A DNA stretch of 64,000 nucleotides from Oceanobacillus arenosus (GTDB taxonomy: Bacteria > Bacillota > Bacilli > Bacillales > Amphibacillaceae). The stretch spans positions 62,001 to 126,000 of the forward strand of contig NZ_PIOC01000012.1 in assembly GCF_003369575.1 (NCBI RefSeq), given 5' to 3'. The notes under the pieces were generated by a model. That model was not told the origin of the DNA and ran no database searches. It saw nothing but the letters and a program-made list of their open reading frames with translations. Below are positions 38,664 to 47,264 of the stretch, piece after piece. The translations under genes were made by a program, and so were the position numbers. The stretch's first letter is position 1, and every line of letters begins with the position of its first letter.

Positions 38664-39953
38664 ATGCTCCATATAGAAGAAAAGCGTAGGAATGAAAATG
38701 GATTACAGTTACACTTCATCCAAAGTAAAAAGTATAAAACATTAAACATCGTTGCAAAATTAAGAGCCCCATTGAATCGAGAGACGATTACAAAGCGGGC
38801 GCTGCTACCATATATTTTAAATCAGGGGTCAAAGCGTTATCCTAGTAAGCCGGAATTACAATTAAAATTAGATGATTTATATGGTGCAGTTTTATCTGTT
38901 GATGGGTCAAAAAAAGGTGACAATCATATTATTAGCATTCGTTTAGAGCTTGCAAACCCTAAATTCATCCCAGAAAAAACAGCGATTATTGACGATGGCA
39001 TTCGCTTATTTAGTGAGTTACTTCTAGATCCAAATGCTGCAAATAATTCTTTCGATGAAAAGATTGTAGAACGTGAAAAGAACACATTGAAGAGTCGGAT
39101 CCAAGCGGTTAAAGACGATAAAATGAACTATGCAAATATGAGATTAATTGACGCGATGTGTGAGGGTGAAGCATACGGGCTGCATGTGCATGGGTATGAA
39201 GAAGATTTACAAGAAATAACCGCAGCAAACCTCTATGAATATTATCATTCATTAATAGAAGAGGATAGCTTAGATATTTACGTCCTAGGTGATTTTGATG
39301 AGGATGAAATGAGCAGGAAAATAGCAGCCATGTTCGAGCGAATCGGTAATAAAGTCCGAACAGTAACTCAAAGCAATACAATCAAAAAGGAAATTCAAAC
39401 GAAAGAAGTCATTGAAACGGAGAATATCCAACAAGCAAAATTGCATATTGGCTATCGTACCAATACGACATTCAAAGATGAGGATTATGCCACATTGCAA
39501 GTATTTAATGGGATATTTGGCGGCTTTCCGAATTCGAAATTATTTATCAATGTAAGAGAAAAGAATAGTCTTGCATATTATGCATCGTCACGTATCGAGA
39601 GTCATAAAGGATTATTATTTGTTTTCAGTGGAATTGCTCCAAAGGATTATCAGCAGGCAAAGGATATTATCCAATTGCAGATGGAAGCGATGAAGAAGGG
39701 CGATTTTACGGAAGCTGAATTACAGGAAACAAAGGATTTAATTATTAATCAATTACTCGAAACTATGGATCACTCTCAAGGATTAATCGAATTATTATAT
39801 CAGCAGGTGATTGGCGATCGAATAATCACTCCTGAACAATTGATTAACAATATCAGACAGGTAACGAAGGGACAAGTGACAATGCTTGCAACTAAAATTG
39901 AAGAGGACACTGTTTATCTTCTTACAAGTGAAGGGGGAAAAACCAATGAATAA
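38664..39953 (+). CDS. ymfF: YmfF, M16-family protease homologue lacking the zinc motif
   Basis: A 429-residue M16-fold protein. At the position where active members carry HxxEH, this one reads LLPYILNQGSKRYP, so it cannot bind zinc in the usual way and is probably the non-catalytic partner of YmfH. C-terminal M16 features (INVREKNSLAYYASS) are preserved. ATG 38664 follows GGGAGG by 7 bases; the longer frame starts inside the promoter. It overlaps ymfH by 8 bases. Confidence 0.9.
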   Translation: MLHIEEKRRNENGLQLHFIQSKKYKTLNIVAKLRAPLNRETITKRALLPYILNQGSKRYPSKPELQLKLDDLYGAVLSVDGSKKGDNHIISIRLELANPKFIPEKTAIIDDGIRLFSELLLDPNAANNSFDEKIVEREKNTLKSRIQAVKDDKMNYANMRLIDAMCEGEAYGLHVHGYEEDLQEITAANLYEYYHSLIEEDSLDIYVLGDFDEDEMSRKIAAMFERIGNKVRTVTQSNTIKKEIQTKEVIETENIQQAKLHIGYRTNTTFKDEDYATLQVFNGIFGGFPNSKLFINVREKNSLAYYASSRIESHKGLLFVFSGIAPKDYQQAKDIIQLQMEAMKKGDFTEAELQETKDLIINQLLETMDHSQGLIELLYQQVIGDRIITPEQLINNIRQVTKGQVTMLATKIEEDTVYLLTSEGGKTNE

Positions 39954-41229
39954 GGTCTTACATCAAGATATAGCTGAAACGATATTTTCCGAGAAGCTTG
40001 ATAATGGATTAACCGTCTACTTATTACCAAAAACAGAAATGGCAAAAACGTATGCAATTTTTTCAACGGATTATGGTTCCATTGATCAAAGATTCATTCC
40101 AATTGGTAAACAAGAAATGATAACTGTTCCAGAGGGTGTTGCCCATTTCTTAGAGCATAAATTATTTGAAAAAGAAGACCATGACGTATTTGCTGATTTT
40201 GGTAAACAGGGTGCTTCTGCAAATGCATTTACGTCGTTCACGAAAACAGCGTATTTGTTTTCGGCAACAAGCAATATCGAAGAAAATGTGCAAACCTTAA
40301 TCAACTTTGTTCAGGACCCTTACTTTTCCGAAGCGTCTGTTGAGAAAGAGAAGGGGATTATTGGGCAAGAAATTAAGATGTACGATGATCAGGCAGATTG
40401 GCAATCGTTTATGGGCACAATTAAAAGCATGTTTAAAAATCATCCAGTAAATATTGATATTGCTGGAACCGTCGAATCAATTACAGATATTACAAAAGAC
40501 GATTTGTATACATGCTACAACACATTTTATCATCCAGAGAATATGACATTATTTATTGCTGGTAATTTCAATGTAGAAAAAATGATCGACCTTATCCAAA
40601 CCAACCAAGCAGCAAAAACATTTAAAAAAATGGAAAAGCTTGTAAGAGAATTTCCGGACGAACCTGAAGCAGTTGCAATGAAGGAAAATAAAATTATCAT
40701 GCCAGTATCGATTCCAAAATGTACAATTGGTATTAAGGAATCAACTACAGCATTAAGTGGTGAAGTATTTCTAAAAAAAGACTTGCTGCAAAGCATGGTT
40801 GTTGATCATTATTTTTCAAAAGGCTCCGTTTTCTATCAGGAATTGTATCAATCAGGATTAATCGATACGAGTTTTTACTTTGAGACGACGTTAGAAAAGA
40901 ACTTCGGATACACATTGATTGGCACGAATACCGATCAGCCTGAAAAATTTGCTGAAAAAGTAAAGGAATTATTAAATTCAACCAATACGGAATCATTAAC
41001 GATAGAAGAATTTACACGCATGAAGAAGAAAAAGATTGGTCAATTATTACGAGCAATGAATTCACTTGAGTTCATTGCTAATAAATATATCCATTATCAT
41101 ACAATTGGTATTGATTTCTTTGATGTCATTCCAGCAATCCAAGCATTAAGTCTTGATGATGTGAATGATTTTATCCGAAACTGGATAGATGAGGATCGAC
41201 TTGCAGTATGTACAATAGCTGAAAAGTAA
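39946..41229 (+). CDS. ymfH: YmfH, M16-family zinc metalloprotease
   Basis: A 427-residue M16 peptidase with an intact inverted zinc motif HFLEH (H67, E70, H71). Together with inactive YmfF it resembles two-chain M16 proteases in which one subunit is catalytic; the substrate is unknown. ATG 39946 overlaps the ymfF stop and has AAGGGGGA upstream. The longer in-frame start is buried in ymfF. ymfI follows after 9 bases. Confidence 0.91.
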   Translation: MNKVLHQDIAETIFSEKLDNGLTVYLLPKTEMAKTYAIFSTDYGSIDQRFIPIGKQEMITVPEGVAHFLEHKLFEKEDHDVFADFGKQGASANAFTSFTKTAYLFSATSNIEENVQTLINFVQDPYFSEASVEKEKGIIGQEIKMYDDQADWQSFMGTIKSMFKNHPVNIDIAGTVESITDITKDDLYTCYNTFYHPENMTLFIAGNFNVEKMIDLIQTNQAAKTFKKMEKLVREFPDEPEAVAMKENKIIMPVSIPKCTIGIKESTTALSGEVFLKKDLLQSMVVDHYFSKGSVFYQELYQSGLIDTSFYFETTLEKNFGYTLIGTNTDQPEKFAEKVKELLNSTNTESLTIEEFTRMKKKKIGQLLRAMNSLEFIANKYIHYHTIGIDFFDVIPAIQALSLDDVNDFIRNWIDEDRLAVCTIAEK

Positions 41230-41238
41230 GGAGATATT

Positions 41239-41955
41239 ATGGGGAAGAATGTACTAGTTATCGGTGCAAGCGGAGAAATTGGTATCAGTATTGCAGAACG
41301 ACTAGCCGAGGAAGGATACCAATTAATCTTGCACTATAATCAACATGAAGCGGCAATAAATAAACTAAGTGAGAAATTAGATCACCATTCAATTTTAGGC
41401 ACAATTCAGGCAGATTTAAGCAATGAAGCAGAGATACAGAATTTCATATCTGCGCTTGTTTTTCAAGTGGATATGATTGTATTTGCCAGTGGGCGTGCAC
41501 AGTATGGCGTATTTCAAGAAACATCGGATATGATAATGGATAAAATGCTAACCTTACATGTAAAGGCGCCATGGCTGATTACGAAGGCGTTATTACCAGG
41601 TATGCTTCATAAAAAATATGGAAAAATTATTATGATTAGCTCCATCTGGGGTGACGTAGGGGCAAGTTATGAGGTGGTTTATTCTACAGTAAAGGGTGCA
41701 CAAAATAGCTTTGTCAAGGCTTTAGCGAAAGAAGTCGCACCAAGTGGGATAACAGTCAATGCAATTAGTCCAGGATTTATTGAGACGAAGATGAATCATC
41801 ATCTATCTGCAGAAGAGAAGGAATTATTAATCTCGGAAATTCCGATGAATCGGGCGGGAAGACCGGATGAAATCGCCCATGTTGTTTCCTTTTTATTAGA
41901 TGATAAATCAAGCTATATTCAAGGGGAAATTATTCGTGTAACAGGTGCATGGTAA
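41239..41955 (+). CDS. ymfI: YmfI, SDR-family reductase linked to EF-P modification
   Basis: A 238-residue short-chain dehydrogenase/reductase. The NAD(P) motif is GASGEIG (about residues 8-14), the SS catalytic region is MISSIWG, and the active-site YxxxK is YSTVK. In B. subtilis YmfI reduces a carbonyl on the EF-P modification to give the mature 5-aminopentanol form; that role is carried over here from orthology and position. AAGGAGAT precedes the ATG. Confidence 0.9.
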   Translation: MGKNVLVIGASGEIGISIAERLAEEGYQLILHYNQHEAAINKLSEKLDHHSILGTIQADLSNEAEIQNFISALVFQVDMIVFASGRAQYGVFQETSDMIMDKMLTLHVKAPWLITKALLPGMLHKKYGKIIMISSIWGDVGASYEVVYSTVKGAQNSFVKALAKEVAPSGITVNAISPGFIETKMNHHLSAEEKELLISEIPMNRAGRPDEIAHVVSFLLDDKSSYIQGEIIRVTGAW

Positions 41956-41990
41956 TCATATAGATAATTAATGGATATATTTTATATTTT

Positions 41991-42035
41991 ACGGAGGCAG
42001 CCATGTCACAACTGACTTGAGTTTGCCTTCGTTTT
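41991..42035 (+). terminator. Terminator after ymfI
   Basis: ACGGAGGCA (41991-41999) pairs with TGCCTTCGT (42024-42032), with one G-U pair and a large 24-nt loop, followed by TTTT. The loop contains ATG and five codons, judged not a gene. Confidence 0.55.
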
Positions 42036-42171
42036 AATGATGTTTTTTTATTTAAAATTATGTCTATTTCCTTTTCATCGAGTGAATTATGCATTATGAT
42101 AGAACTATATATTGCAATTATGAATTAGATTCGTTACCATTATATGAGTATGTAATATGAAGGAGACATTT

Positions 42172-42960
42172 ATGGCGAAAGAATGGTACCTAGAGTACGA
42201 AATACTTATTAATCGACCTGGACTTTTAGGAGATATTTCTTCATTATTAGGAATGCTTTCCATAAACATCATAACCATTAATGGCGTTGAGAATTCTAGA
42301 AGAGGGATGCTTCTTCTATCAAAGCATGATGAAAATATTATGCGCCTTAATTCAATATTACAAACGATGGATACAATTGAGTTAAGAAAAATACGAAAAC
42401 CAAAATTAAAAGATAAAATGGCTGTACGACATGGGAAATATATTCATACAGATGCAGATGATCGTAAAACGGTTCGCTTTGTTCGTGATGAGCTTGGACT
42501 ATTAGTCGATTTCATGGCAGAATTATATAAACAAGAAGGGCATAAGCTGATTGGAATTAGGGGAATGCCGAGAGTTGGAAAGACGGAATCGGTTGTTGCT
42601 GCTAGTGTATGTGCGAATAAACGTTGGCTATTTGTGTCTAGTACGATGCTGAAACAGACGATTAGAAGTCAACTAATCGAAGGGGAATATAATGTTGATA
42701 ATATTTATATTATTGACGGCATACTATCAACTAGACAGGCTAATGATAAGCATTGGCAATTAATTCGGGAAATCATGCAATTGCCCTCAATAAAAGTTGT
42801 AGAGCATCCCGATATATTTGTTCAAACAACAGAATATAAGCTTGATGATTTCGACTATATTATTGAGTTACGTAGTCATGAAGATGAAGAGATTACATAT
42901 GATACGGTTGAAAATCACACATCAAGTATTACCAATGGCTTGTCTATGTTTGATTTCTAG
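42172..42960 (+). CDS. ymfK: YmfK (DUF3388): ACT-like domain plus P-loop segment
   Basis: A 262-residue DUF3388 protein. Residues 1-75 resemble an ACT small-molecule-binding domain (YEILINRPGLLGDISSLLGML). A Walker-A-like GMPRVGKTES follows near residue 130, and IYIIDG near 178 looks like Walker B. No function is established. AAGGAGA lies 5 bases before ATG 42172; the ATG 15 bases earlier overlaps that site. In B. subtilis ymfJ precedes it; no ymfJ is visible here. Confidence 0.85.
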   Translation: MAKEWYLEYEILINRPGLLGDISSLLGMLSINIITINGVENSRRGMLLLSKHDENIMRLNSILQTMDTIELRKIRKPKLKDKMAVRHGKYIHTDADDRKTVRFVRDELGLLVDFMAELYKQEGHKLIGIRGMPRVGKTESVVAASVCANKRWLFVSSTMLKQTIRSQLIEGEYNVDNIYIIDGILSTRQANDKHWQLIREIMQLPSIKVVEHPDIFVQTTEYKLDDFDYIIELRSHEDEEITYDTVENHTSSITNGLSMFDF

Positions 42961-42977
42961 AACGGAAGGTGTTATTT

Positions 42978-43865
42978 ATGGATGTAGGGGCAAGATTGAA
43001 AGAGGCACGACTTGAAAAGGGACTCACATTAGATGAATTACAGGAGATCACAAAAATACAGAAGCGCTATTTAGTTGCAATCGAAGAAGGAAATTTGGGC
43101 GTCCTGCCTGGTAAATTTTATGCTAGAGCTTTTATTAAGGAATATGCAACAGCGGTTGGTATAGATTCCAGTGAGTTATTAGAGGAGCATAAAGAAGAAA
43201 TCCCTAAAACGGAAGAAGAAAGTGAAATTCAATATACGAGAATGGAACGATCGCGAAAAGAAGCAAATGTTGATAAAAGTTCGAGCTTTTCATTTCTTCC
43301 AACTATTATTGTAGTTCTATTAGTAATTGGTATCTTCTTTGTTGCGTGGTATTTCATCAAAGAAGGATCGTCAGGTGAAGGAAATCCACCGGAAGAAGGG
43401 CTCACAGAAAATGAAATCATTTTAAATGAACCGAATACAGGCGCATCTGATAACGGCGCACAAGATCAAGTTGATAGAGAACCGACGGACGAGAAAGAAG
43501 AAGCAGGTACAGCCACGGATGAAGAAAAACCATTGGAATTTACTGTAACTGAAGAGGGAACTGGTACTGTTCCAGAATCTACGTTATCTTTGAATGCTCC
43601 AGACGATGAATTAATCTTTACATTTGAATCGGCAAGTGAAGTTTGGTTGGATGTTGAGAATGGGGATGGAGAATCCTTCTATAGTGCAATTCTGACAAAT
43701 ACAGATTCACCGTTAGAATTAGACCTATCTGGAGAAGAAAGCATTTATTTAAACATTGGTAGTGCGCCGAATTTAACATTTGACGTTAATGGCGTAGCAT
43801 TTGAATATCCAGTTGATCCTAACGAGCGGGATCATCAGCGGATATGGATAAATATTCAACGATAA
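42978..43865 (+). CDS. rodZ: RodZ-like HTH membrane protein (YmfM)
   Basis: RodZ links MreB filaments to the cell-wall elongation machinery. The 295-residue protein has an N-terminal helix-turn-helix (about 1-65, with the TLDELQEITKIQKRYLVAIEE-like region), a basic linker, one membrane helix (about 104-126), an acidic low-complexity stretch (about 130-195), and a C-terminal DUF4115-type domain. ATG 42978 follows AAGGTG by 6 bases. It sits before pgsA as in B. subtilis. Confidence 0.9.
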   Translation: MDVGARLKEARLEKGLTLDELQEITKIQKRYLVAIEEGNLGVLPGKFYARAFIKEYATAVGIDSSELLEEHKEEIPKTEEESEIQYTRMERSRKEANVDKSSSFSFLPTIIVVLLVIGIFFVAWYFIKEGSSGEGNPPEEGLTENEIILNEPNTGASDNGAQDQVDREPTDEKEEAGTATDEEKPLEFTVTEEGTGTVPESTLSLNAPDDELIFTFESASEVWLDVENGDGESFYSAILTNTDSPLELDLSGEESIYLNIGSAPNLTFDVNGVAFEYPVDPNERDHQRIWINIQR

Positions 43866-43882
43866 AGTGAATATGCGTATTG

Positions 43883-43910
43883 AACCCTTCCGCTGCTCTG
43901 GAGGGGTTTT
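43883..43910 (+). terminator. Terminator after rodZ
   Basis: AACCCTTCC (43883-43891) pairs with GGAGGGGTT (43900-43908), with one G-U pair and an 8-nt loop, then TTTT. Confidence 0.75.
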
Positions 43911-43999
43911 ATACCTTAAAGCGGATGCACAACATGTTTGAGAAATCGGACTCTGTTTACATCCACAATTAAATAGATAATTTGGAGGAAAGTATAATT

Positions 44000-44578
44000 A
44001 TGAATTTACCAAATAAATTAACCCTATCAAGAATAATATTAATTCCGGTTTTTATCCTTTTATTAAGTATTCCATTTGATTGGGGGACGTGGGATATTGG
44101 TAATACGGCCCTTCCTGTCTCCCATTTTGTGGCAGCAATTTTATTCATTTTTGCATCTGCAACAGATTGGGTTGATGGGTATTATGCAAGAAAACATAAT
44201 TTAGTCACGAATTTAGGAAAGTTTATGGATCCTCTTGCAGATAAGCTGCTTGTTTCAGCTGCTTTAATCTTATTAATTGAGATGGGGCTAGCACCTGCAT
44301 GGGTTGTTATTATCATTATTAGCAGGGAATTTGCTGTAACAGGATTGAGGCTTGTAGCAGCGGGAGAAGGGATTGTGTTAGCAGCAGGGAACCTTGGGAA
44401 AATTAAAACAGCAACACAGATGGTTGCAATTGCTGTTTTATTATTACATAATTTCCCTTTCTCTTATCTAGGATTCCCATTCGGTACGATCATGTTGTAT
44501 ATCGCACTATTTTTCACCATTTTATCTGGAGTTGATTACTTTATTAAAAACTGGCATGTGATGGGAGAGTCTAAATAA
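44000..44578 (+). CDS. pgsA: CDP-diacylglycerol-glycerol-3-phosphate 3-phosphatidyltransferase
   Basis: PgsA makes phosphatidylglycerol phosphate, the first step to phosphatidylglycerol. The CDP-alcohol phosphotransferase signature is intact: DWVDGYYAR, then LGKFMDPLADK (about residues 54-80). Several membrane helices are present in 192 residues. ATG 44000 gives the family start MNLPNKLTLSRI, with GGAGG 11 bases upstream. The stop overlaps the cinA start by one base (TAATG). Confidence 0.96.
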   Translation: MNLPNKLTLSRIILIPVFILLLSIPFDWGTWDIGNTALPVSHFVAAILFIFASATDWVDGYYARKHNLVTNLGKFMDPLADKLLVSAALILLIEMGLAPAWVVIIIISREFAVTGLRLVAAGEGIVLAAGNLGKIKTATQMVAIAVLLLHNFPFSYLGFPFGTIMLYIALFFTILSGVDYFIKNWHVMGESK

Positions 44579-45825
44579 TGCACCAACCAAAAGCTGAAAT
44601 AATCGCTGTTGGTACTGAGTTGTTACTAGGTCAAATCGCGAATACAAATGCACAATGGATCTCACAGCAACTCGCACTTTATGGAATCAATATCTATCAT
44701 CATACTGTTGTAGGTGATAATCTTAATCGTGTAGTCGGAGCGTTTTCAGACGCACATTCACGTTCTGATATTATTATTGTTACTGGTGGGCTGGGTCCTA
44801 CTGAGGATGACCTTACAAGAGAAGCATTTCAACAATTGAGTAAGTTGGATATGGTCGAACATAAGCCTTCGATGGATAAAATCGAACTTTTTTTTAGAGA
44901 GCATAAAGTGGTAATGACGCCGAATAATCGCAGACAGGCACGGGTGTTTACTGACAGTATCGTGCTAGATAATAAAGTCGGTATGGCTCCAGGAATGATT
45001 GTAAGCTACGATAATCGAAAATGGGTTTTCCTACCTGGTGTACCACGTGAAATGATGAGCCTAGTTACGAATGACGTGCTTCCATATCTTCTCCAATTAG
45101 TTGGCAATAAAGCAATCATTAAATCCGAAGTATTGCGCTTTATTGGGATTGGTGAATCAATCTTAGAACATGAGATTAAAGATATTATTCATGGACAAAG
45201 CAATCCAACAATTGCGCCATTAGCAACAGATAGTGGAGTCATTATTCGACTGACAGCTAGAGCAGATTCGTCGGAGGATGCCATAAGATTAATTGAAGAA
45301 AGTAAGCAGGAGATATTATCGAAAATCGGCAATTTCTTTTATGGTACGGAACAGCAAACATTGGAGCAACAGATCGTCGATAAACTACGGGTAAGTAATA
45401 AACGACTTGCACTTGCAGAAAGCTTGACTGGGGGTATGGCTACTAGTAAGCTCGTTTCTGTCAGTGGTGCTTCCGACGTTTTGAGAGGTGGAATCGTTTG
45501 TTATGATCCAAAGGTTAAAGAGGGCGTATTAGGTGTTTCAAGTAAAACCATTGCTGCATTCGGTACGGTCAGTGAAGAATGTGCAATTGAAATGGCGACC
45601 AATGTATGCCTTGTGTTAGATGCAGATATTGGGATTAGCTTTACTGGTGTTGCGGGACCAAATGAGTCGGAAGGTAAGCCTGTAGGAATGGTGTACATTG
45701 CTGTTTGTACAAGAGACGGACATCAACAAGTGGAAGAATTTAGGTTTCAAGGTGATCGCGATACGATTAGAAATCGTGCAGTATTAAAAGGATTAGAAAT
45801 TCTTTTTAATTTACTAAAATCTTAA
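44578..45825 (+). CDS. cinA: CinA, competence/damage-inducible protein
   Basis: A 415-residue two-domain protein. The N-terminal MoaB/MogA-like domain has the AEIIAVGTELLLGQI and VTGGLGPTEDD motifs and is linked to ADP-ribose pyrophosphatase activity in some members. The C-terminal domain (from about 260, with AESLTGGMATS) is the nicotinamide-nucleotide amidase family. It is translated through a one-base overlap with pgsA and precedes recA, the usual arrangement. Confidence 0.95.
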   Translation: MHQPKAEIIAVGTELLLGQIANTNAQWISQQLALYGINIYHHTVVGDNLNRVVGAFSDAHSRSDIIIVTGGLGPTEDDLTREAFQQLSKLDMVEHKPSMDKIELFFREHKVVMTPNNRRQARVFTDSIVLDNKVGMAPGMIVSYDNRKWVFLPGVPREMMSLVTNDVLPYLLQLVGNKAIIKSEVLRFIGIGESILEHEIKDIIHGQSNPTIAPLATDSGVIIRLTARADSSEDAIRLIEESKQEILSKIGNFFYGTEQQTLEQQIVDKLRVSNKRLALAESLTGGMATSKLVSVSGASDVLRGGIVCYDPKVKEGVLGVSSKTIAAFGTVSEECAIEMATNVCLVLDADIGISFTGVAGPNESEGKPVGMVYIAVCTRDGHQQVEEFRFQGDRDTIRNRAVLKGLEILFNLLKS

Positions 45826-45909
45826 TATGTATTCGTTTTACGAATCGAAACGGCATTTTCTTAATTAAATATAGTTCCATATTTAATTTGTTAAGGAAAT
45901 ATTACCATC

Positions 45910-45937
45910 AAAAGACAAGAACATTTATTCGTCTTTT
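45910..45937 (+). terminator. Terminator after cinA overlapping a LexA-like site
   Basis: AAAAGAC (45910-45916) pairs with GTCTTTT (45931-45937), with GAA/TTC inside, followed by another T. The loop region is the same sequence as the LexA-like box. Confidence 0.6.
45918..45931 (+). promoter_or_regulatory. Candidate LexA (SOS) operator for recA
   Basis: AGAACATTTATTCG departs from the Bacillus LexA consensus CGAACNNNNGTTCG at two positions. It ends 8 bases before the recA -35 box. recA is a LexA target in B. subtilis, which supports the assignment. Confidence 0.5.
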
Positions 45938-45939
45938 TG

Positions 45940-45968
45940 TTGGCAAAATGAAAAAAACAATGTATGAT
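45940..45968 (+). promoter_or_regulatory. Sigma-A promoter of recA
   Basis: TTGGCA (45940-45945) and TATGAT (45963-45968) are exactly 17 bases apart, about 30 bases upstream of the recA start. Confidence 0.72.
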
Positions 45969-45998
45969 GGAAATAGTTAATTTAAGGAGGTAGTTTCG

Positions 45999-47054
45999 TT
46001 GAGTGATAGAAAACAAGCTTTAGATATGGCTTTGAGACAAATAGAAAAACAATTTGGTAAAGGCTCGGTAATGAAGCTCGGTGAAAATGAGTTTCAACCG
46101 ATTGAAACCATCCCAAGTGGATCGTTAGCGCTGGATGTTGCATTAGGTATAGGTGGTTATCCGAAAGGGCGTATCATTGAAATCTATGGTCCAGAATCAT
46201 CTGGTAAAACAACGGTAGCACTACATGCAATTGCTGAAGCACAGAAAAAAGGCGGACAAGCTGCATTTATTGATGCAGAGCATGCGCTAGATCCATCATA
46301 TGCAAGGGCATTAGGAGTTAATATTGACGAATTACTATTGTCCCAACCCGATACAGGGGAGCAAGGATTAGAAATTGCAGAAGCACTCGTACGAAGTGGC
46401 GCAGTAGACATTCTAGTAATTGACTCTGTAGCTGCACTTGTTCCAAAGGCAGAAATTGAAGGTGAGATGGGAGATTCCCATATGGGGTTACAAGCACGTT
46501 TAATGTCACAAGCACTAAGAAAACTATCTGGAGCAATCAATAAATCAAAGACCATTGCTATCTTTATCAACCAAATTCGTGAGAAAATTGGCGTAATGTT
46601 TGGTAATCCAGAAACAACACCAGGTGGACGTGCACTTAAATTCTATTCTTCTGTTAGACTAGAGGTGCGCCGTGCAGAGCAATTAAAACAAGGTAATGAG
46701 ATTGTTGGGAATAGAACGAGAGTCAAAGTTGTGAAAAACAAGGTTGCACCACCATTTAAACAAGCAGAAGTTGATATTATGTACGGAAAAGGAATTTCTA
46801 GAGAAGGTGAAATTCTTGATGTTGGTTCCGAGCTTGATATCGTTGATAAGAGTGGTGCATGGTATTCATACAATGGAGAGCGATTAGGACAAGGACGAGA
46901 AAACTCCAAACTATATTTATTAGAGAATCCAGAAATAGCCGAAGATATTCATAAAGCAATCCGTGAACATTATGAATTAGATAAAAAAGCAGAAGCTGCT
47001 CCAGAGTCAACTCCAGAGTCAACTGAAGCAGCACAAGAGAGTTTAGATGTATAA
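45999..47054 (+). CDS. recA: Recombinase RecA
   Basis: RecA forms ATP-dependent filaments on single-stranded DNA for strand exchange and triggers LexA self-cleavage. The 351-residue protein contains Walker [10 protein letters not shown] (about residues 66-74), the [20 protein letters not shown] loop 2 region and an acidic C-terminal tail with a short PESTPEST repeat. The start is TTG, preceded by AAGGAGGT, and gives [12 protein letters not shown] as expected. Strong terminator follows. Confidence 0.98.
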   Translation: MSDRKQALDMALRQIEKQFGKGSVMKLGENEFQPIETIPSGSLALDVALGIGGYPKGRIIEIYGPESSGKTTVALHAIAEAQKKGGQAAFIDAEHALDPSYARALGVNIDELLLSQPDTGEQGLEIAEALVRSGAVDILVIDSVAALVPKAEIEGEMGDSHMGLQARLMSQALRKLSGAINKSKTIAIFINQIREKIGVMFGNPETTPGGRALKFYSSVRLEVRRAEQLKQGNEIVGNRTRVKVVKNKVAPPFKQAEVDIMYGKGISREGEILDVGSELDIVDKSGAWYSYNGERLGQGRENSKLYLLENPEIAEDIHKAIREHYELDKKAEAAPESTPESTEAAQESLDV

Positions 47055-47065
47055 AATTTAAGATT

Positions 47066-47101
47066 AAAATCCTTTGCTGATCCCAGCAAAGGATTTTTTT
47101 A
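47066..47101 (+). terminator. Intrinsic terminator after recA
   Basis: 47066-47078 pairs perfectly with 47085-47097, with a 6-nt loop; the 3' arm runs into a T7-8 tract. Confidence 0.92.
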
Positions 47102-47121
47102 TGAGATATTATGGCGTTTCC

Positions 47122-47164
47122 TTGACAATTTTATAATAGACAATTAAAATTAAAAATGTATAAT
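47122..47164 (+). promoter_or_regulatory. Two overlapping sigma-A promoters for rny
   Basis: Promoter 1: TTGACA (47122-47127), 17 bases, TAAAAT (47145-47150). Promoter 2: TAGACA (47137-47142), 16 bases, TATAAT (47159-47164). Either would give a leader of roughly 90-110 nt before rny. Confidence 0.6.
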
Positions 47165-47264
47165 TTTATATTTTTCTATAAAACGTATTGTTAATTATAC
47201 ATCTAAAATGTTACATGCCGACAAATAAGAATTGTAAAACTTTATAGCAATAGGAGGTGAAAAC

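Noticed and set aside
42003-42020. GGAGG followed by ATG and five codons, then TGA, after ymfI
   Set aside because: The GGAGG is the 5' arm of the ymfI terminator; the frame is too short to credit.
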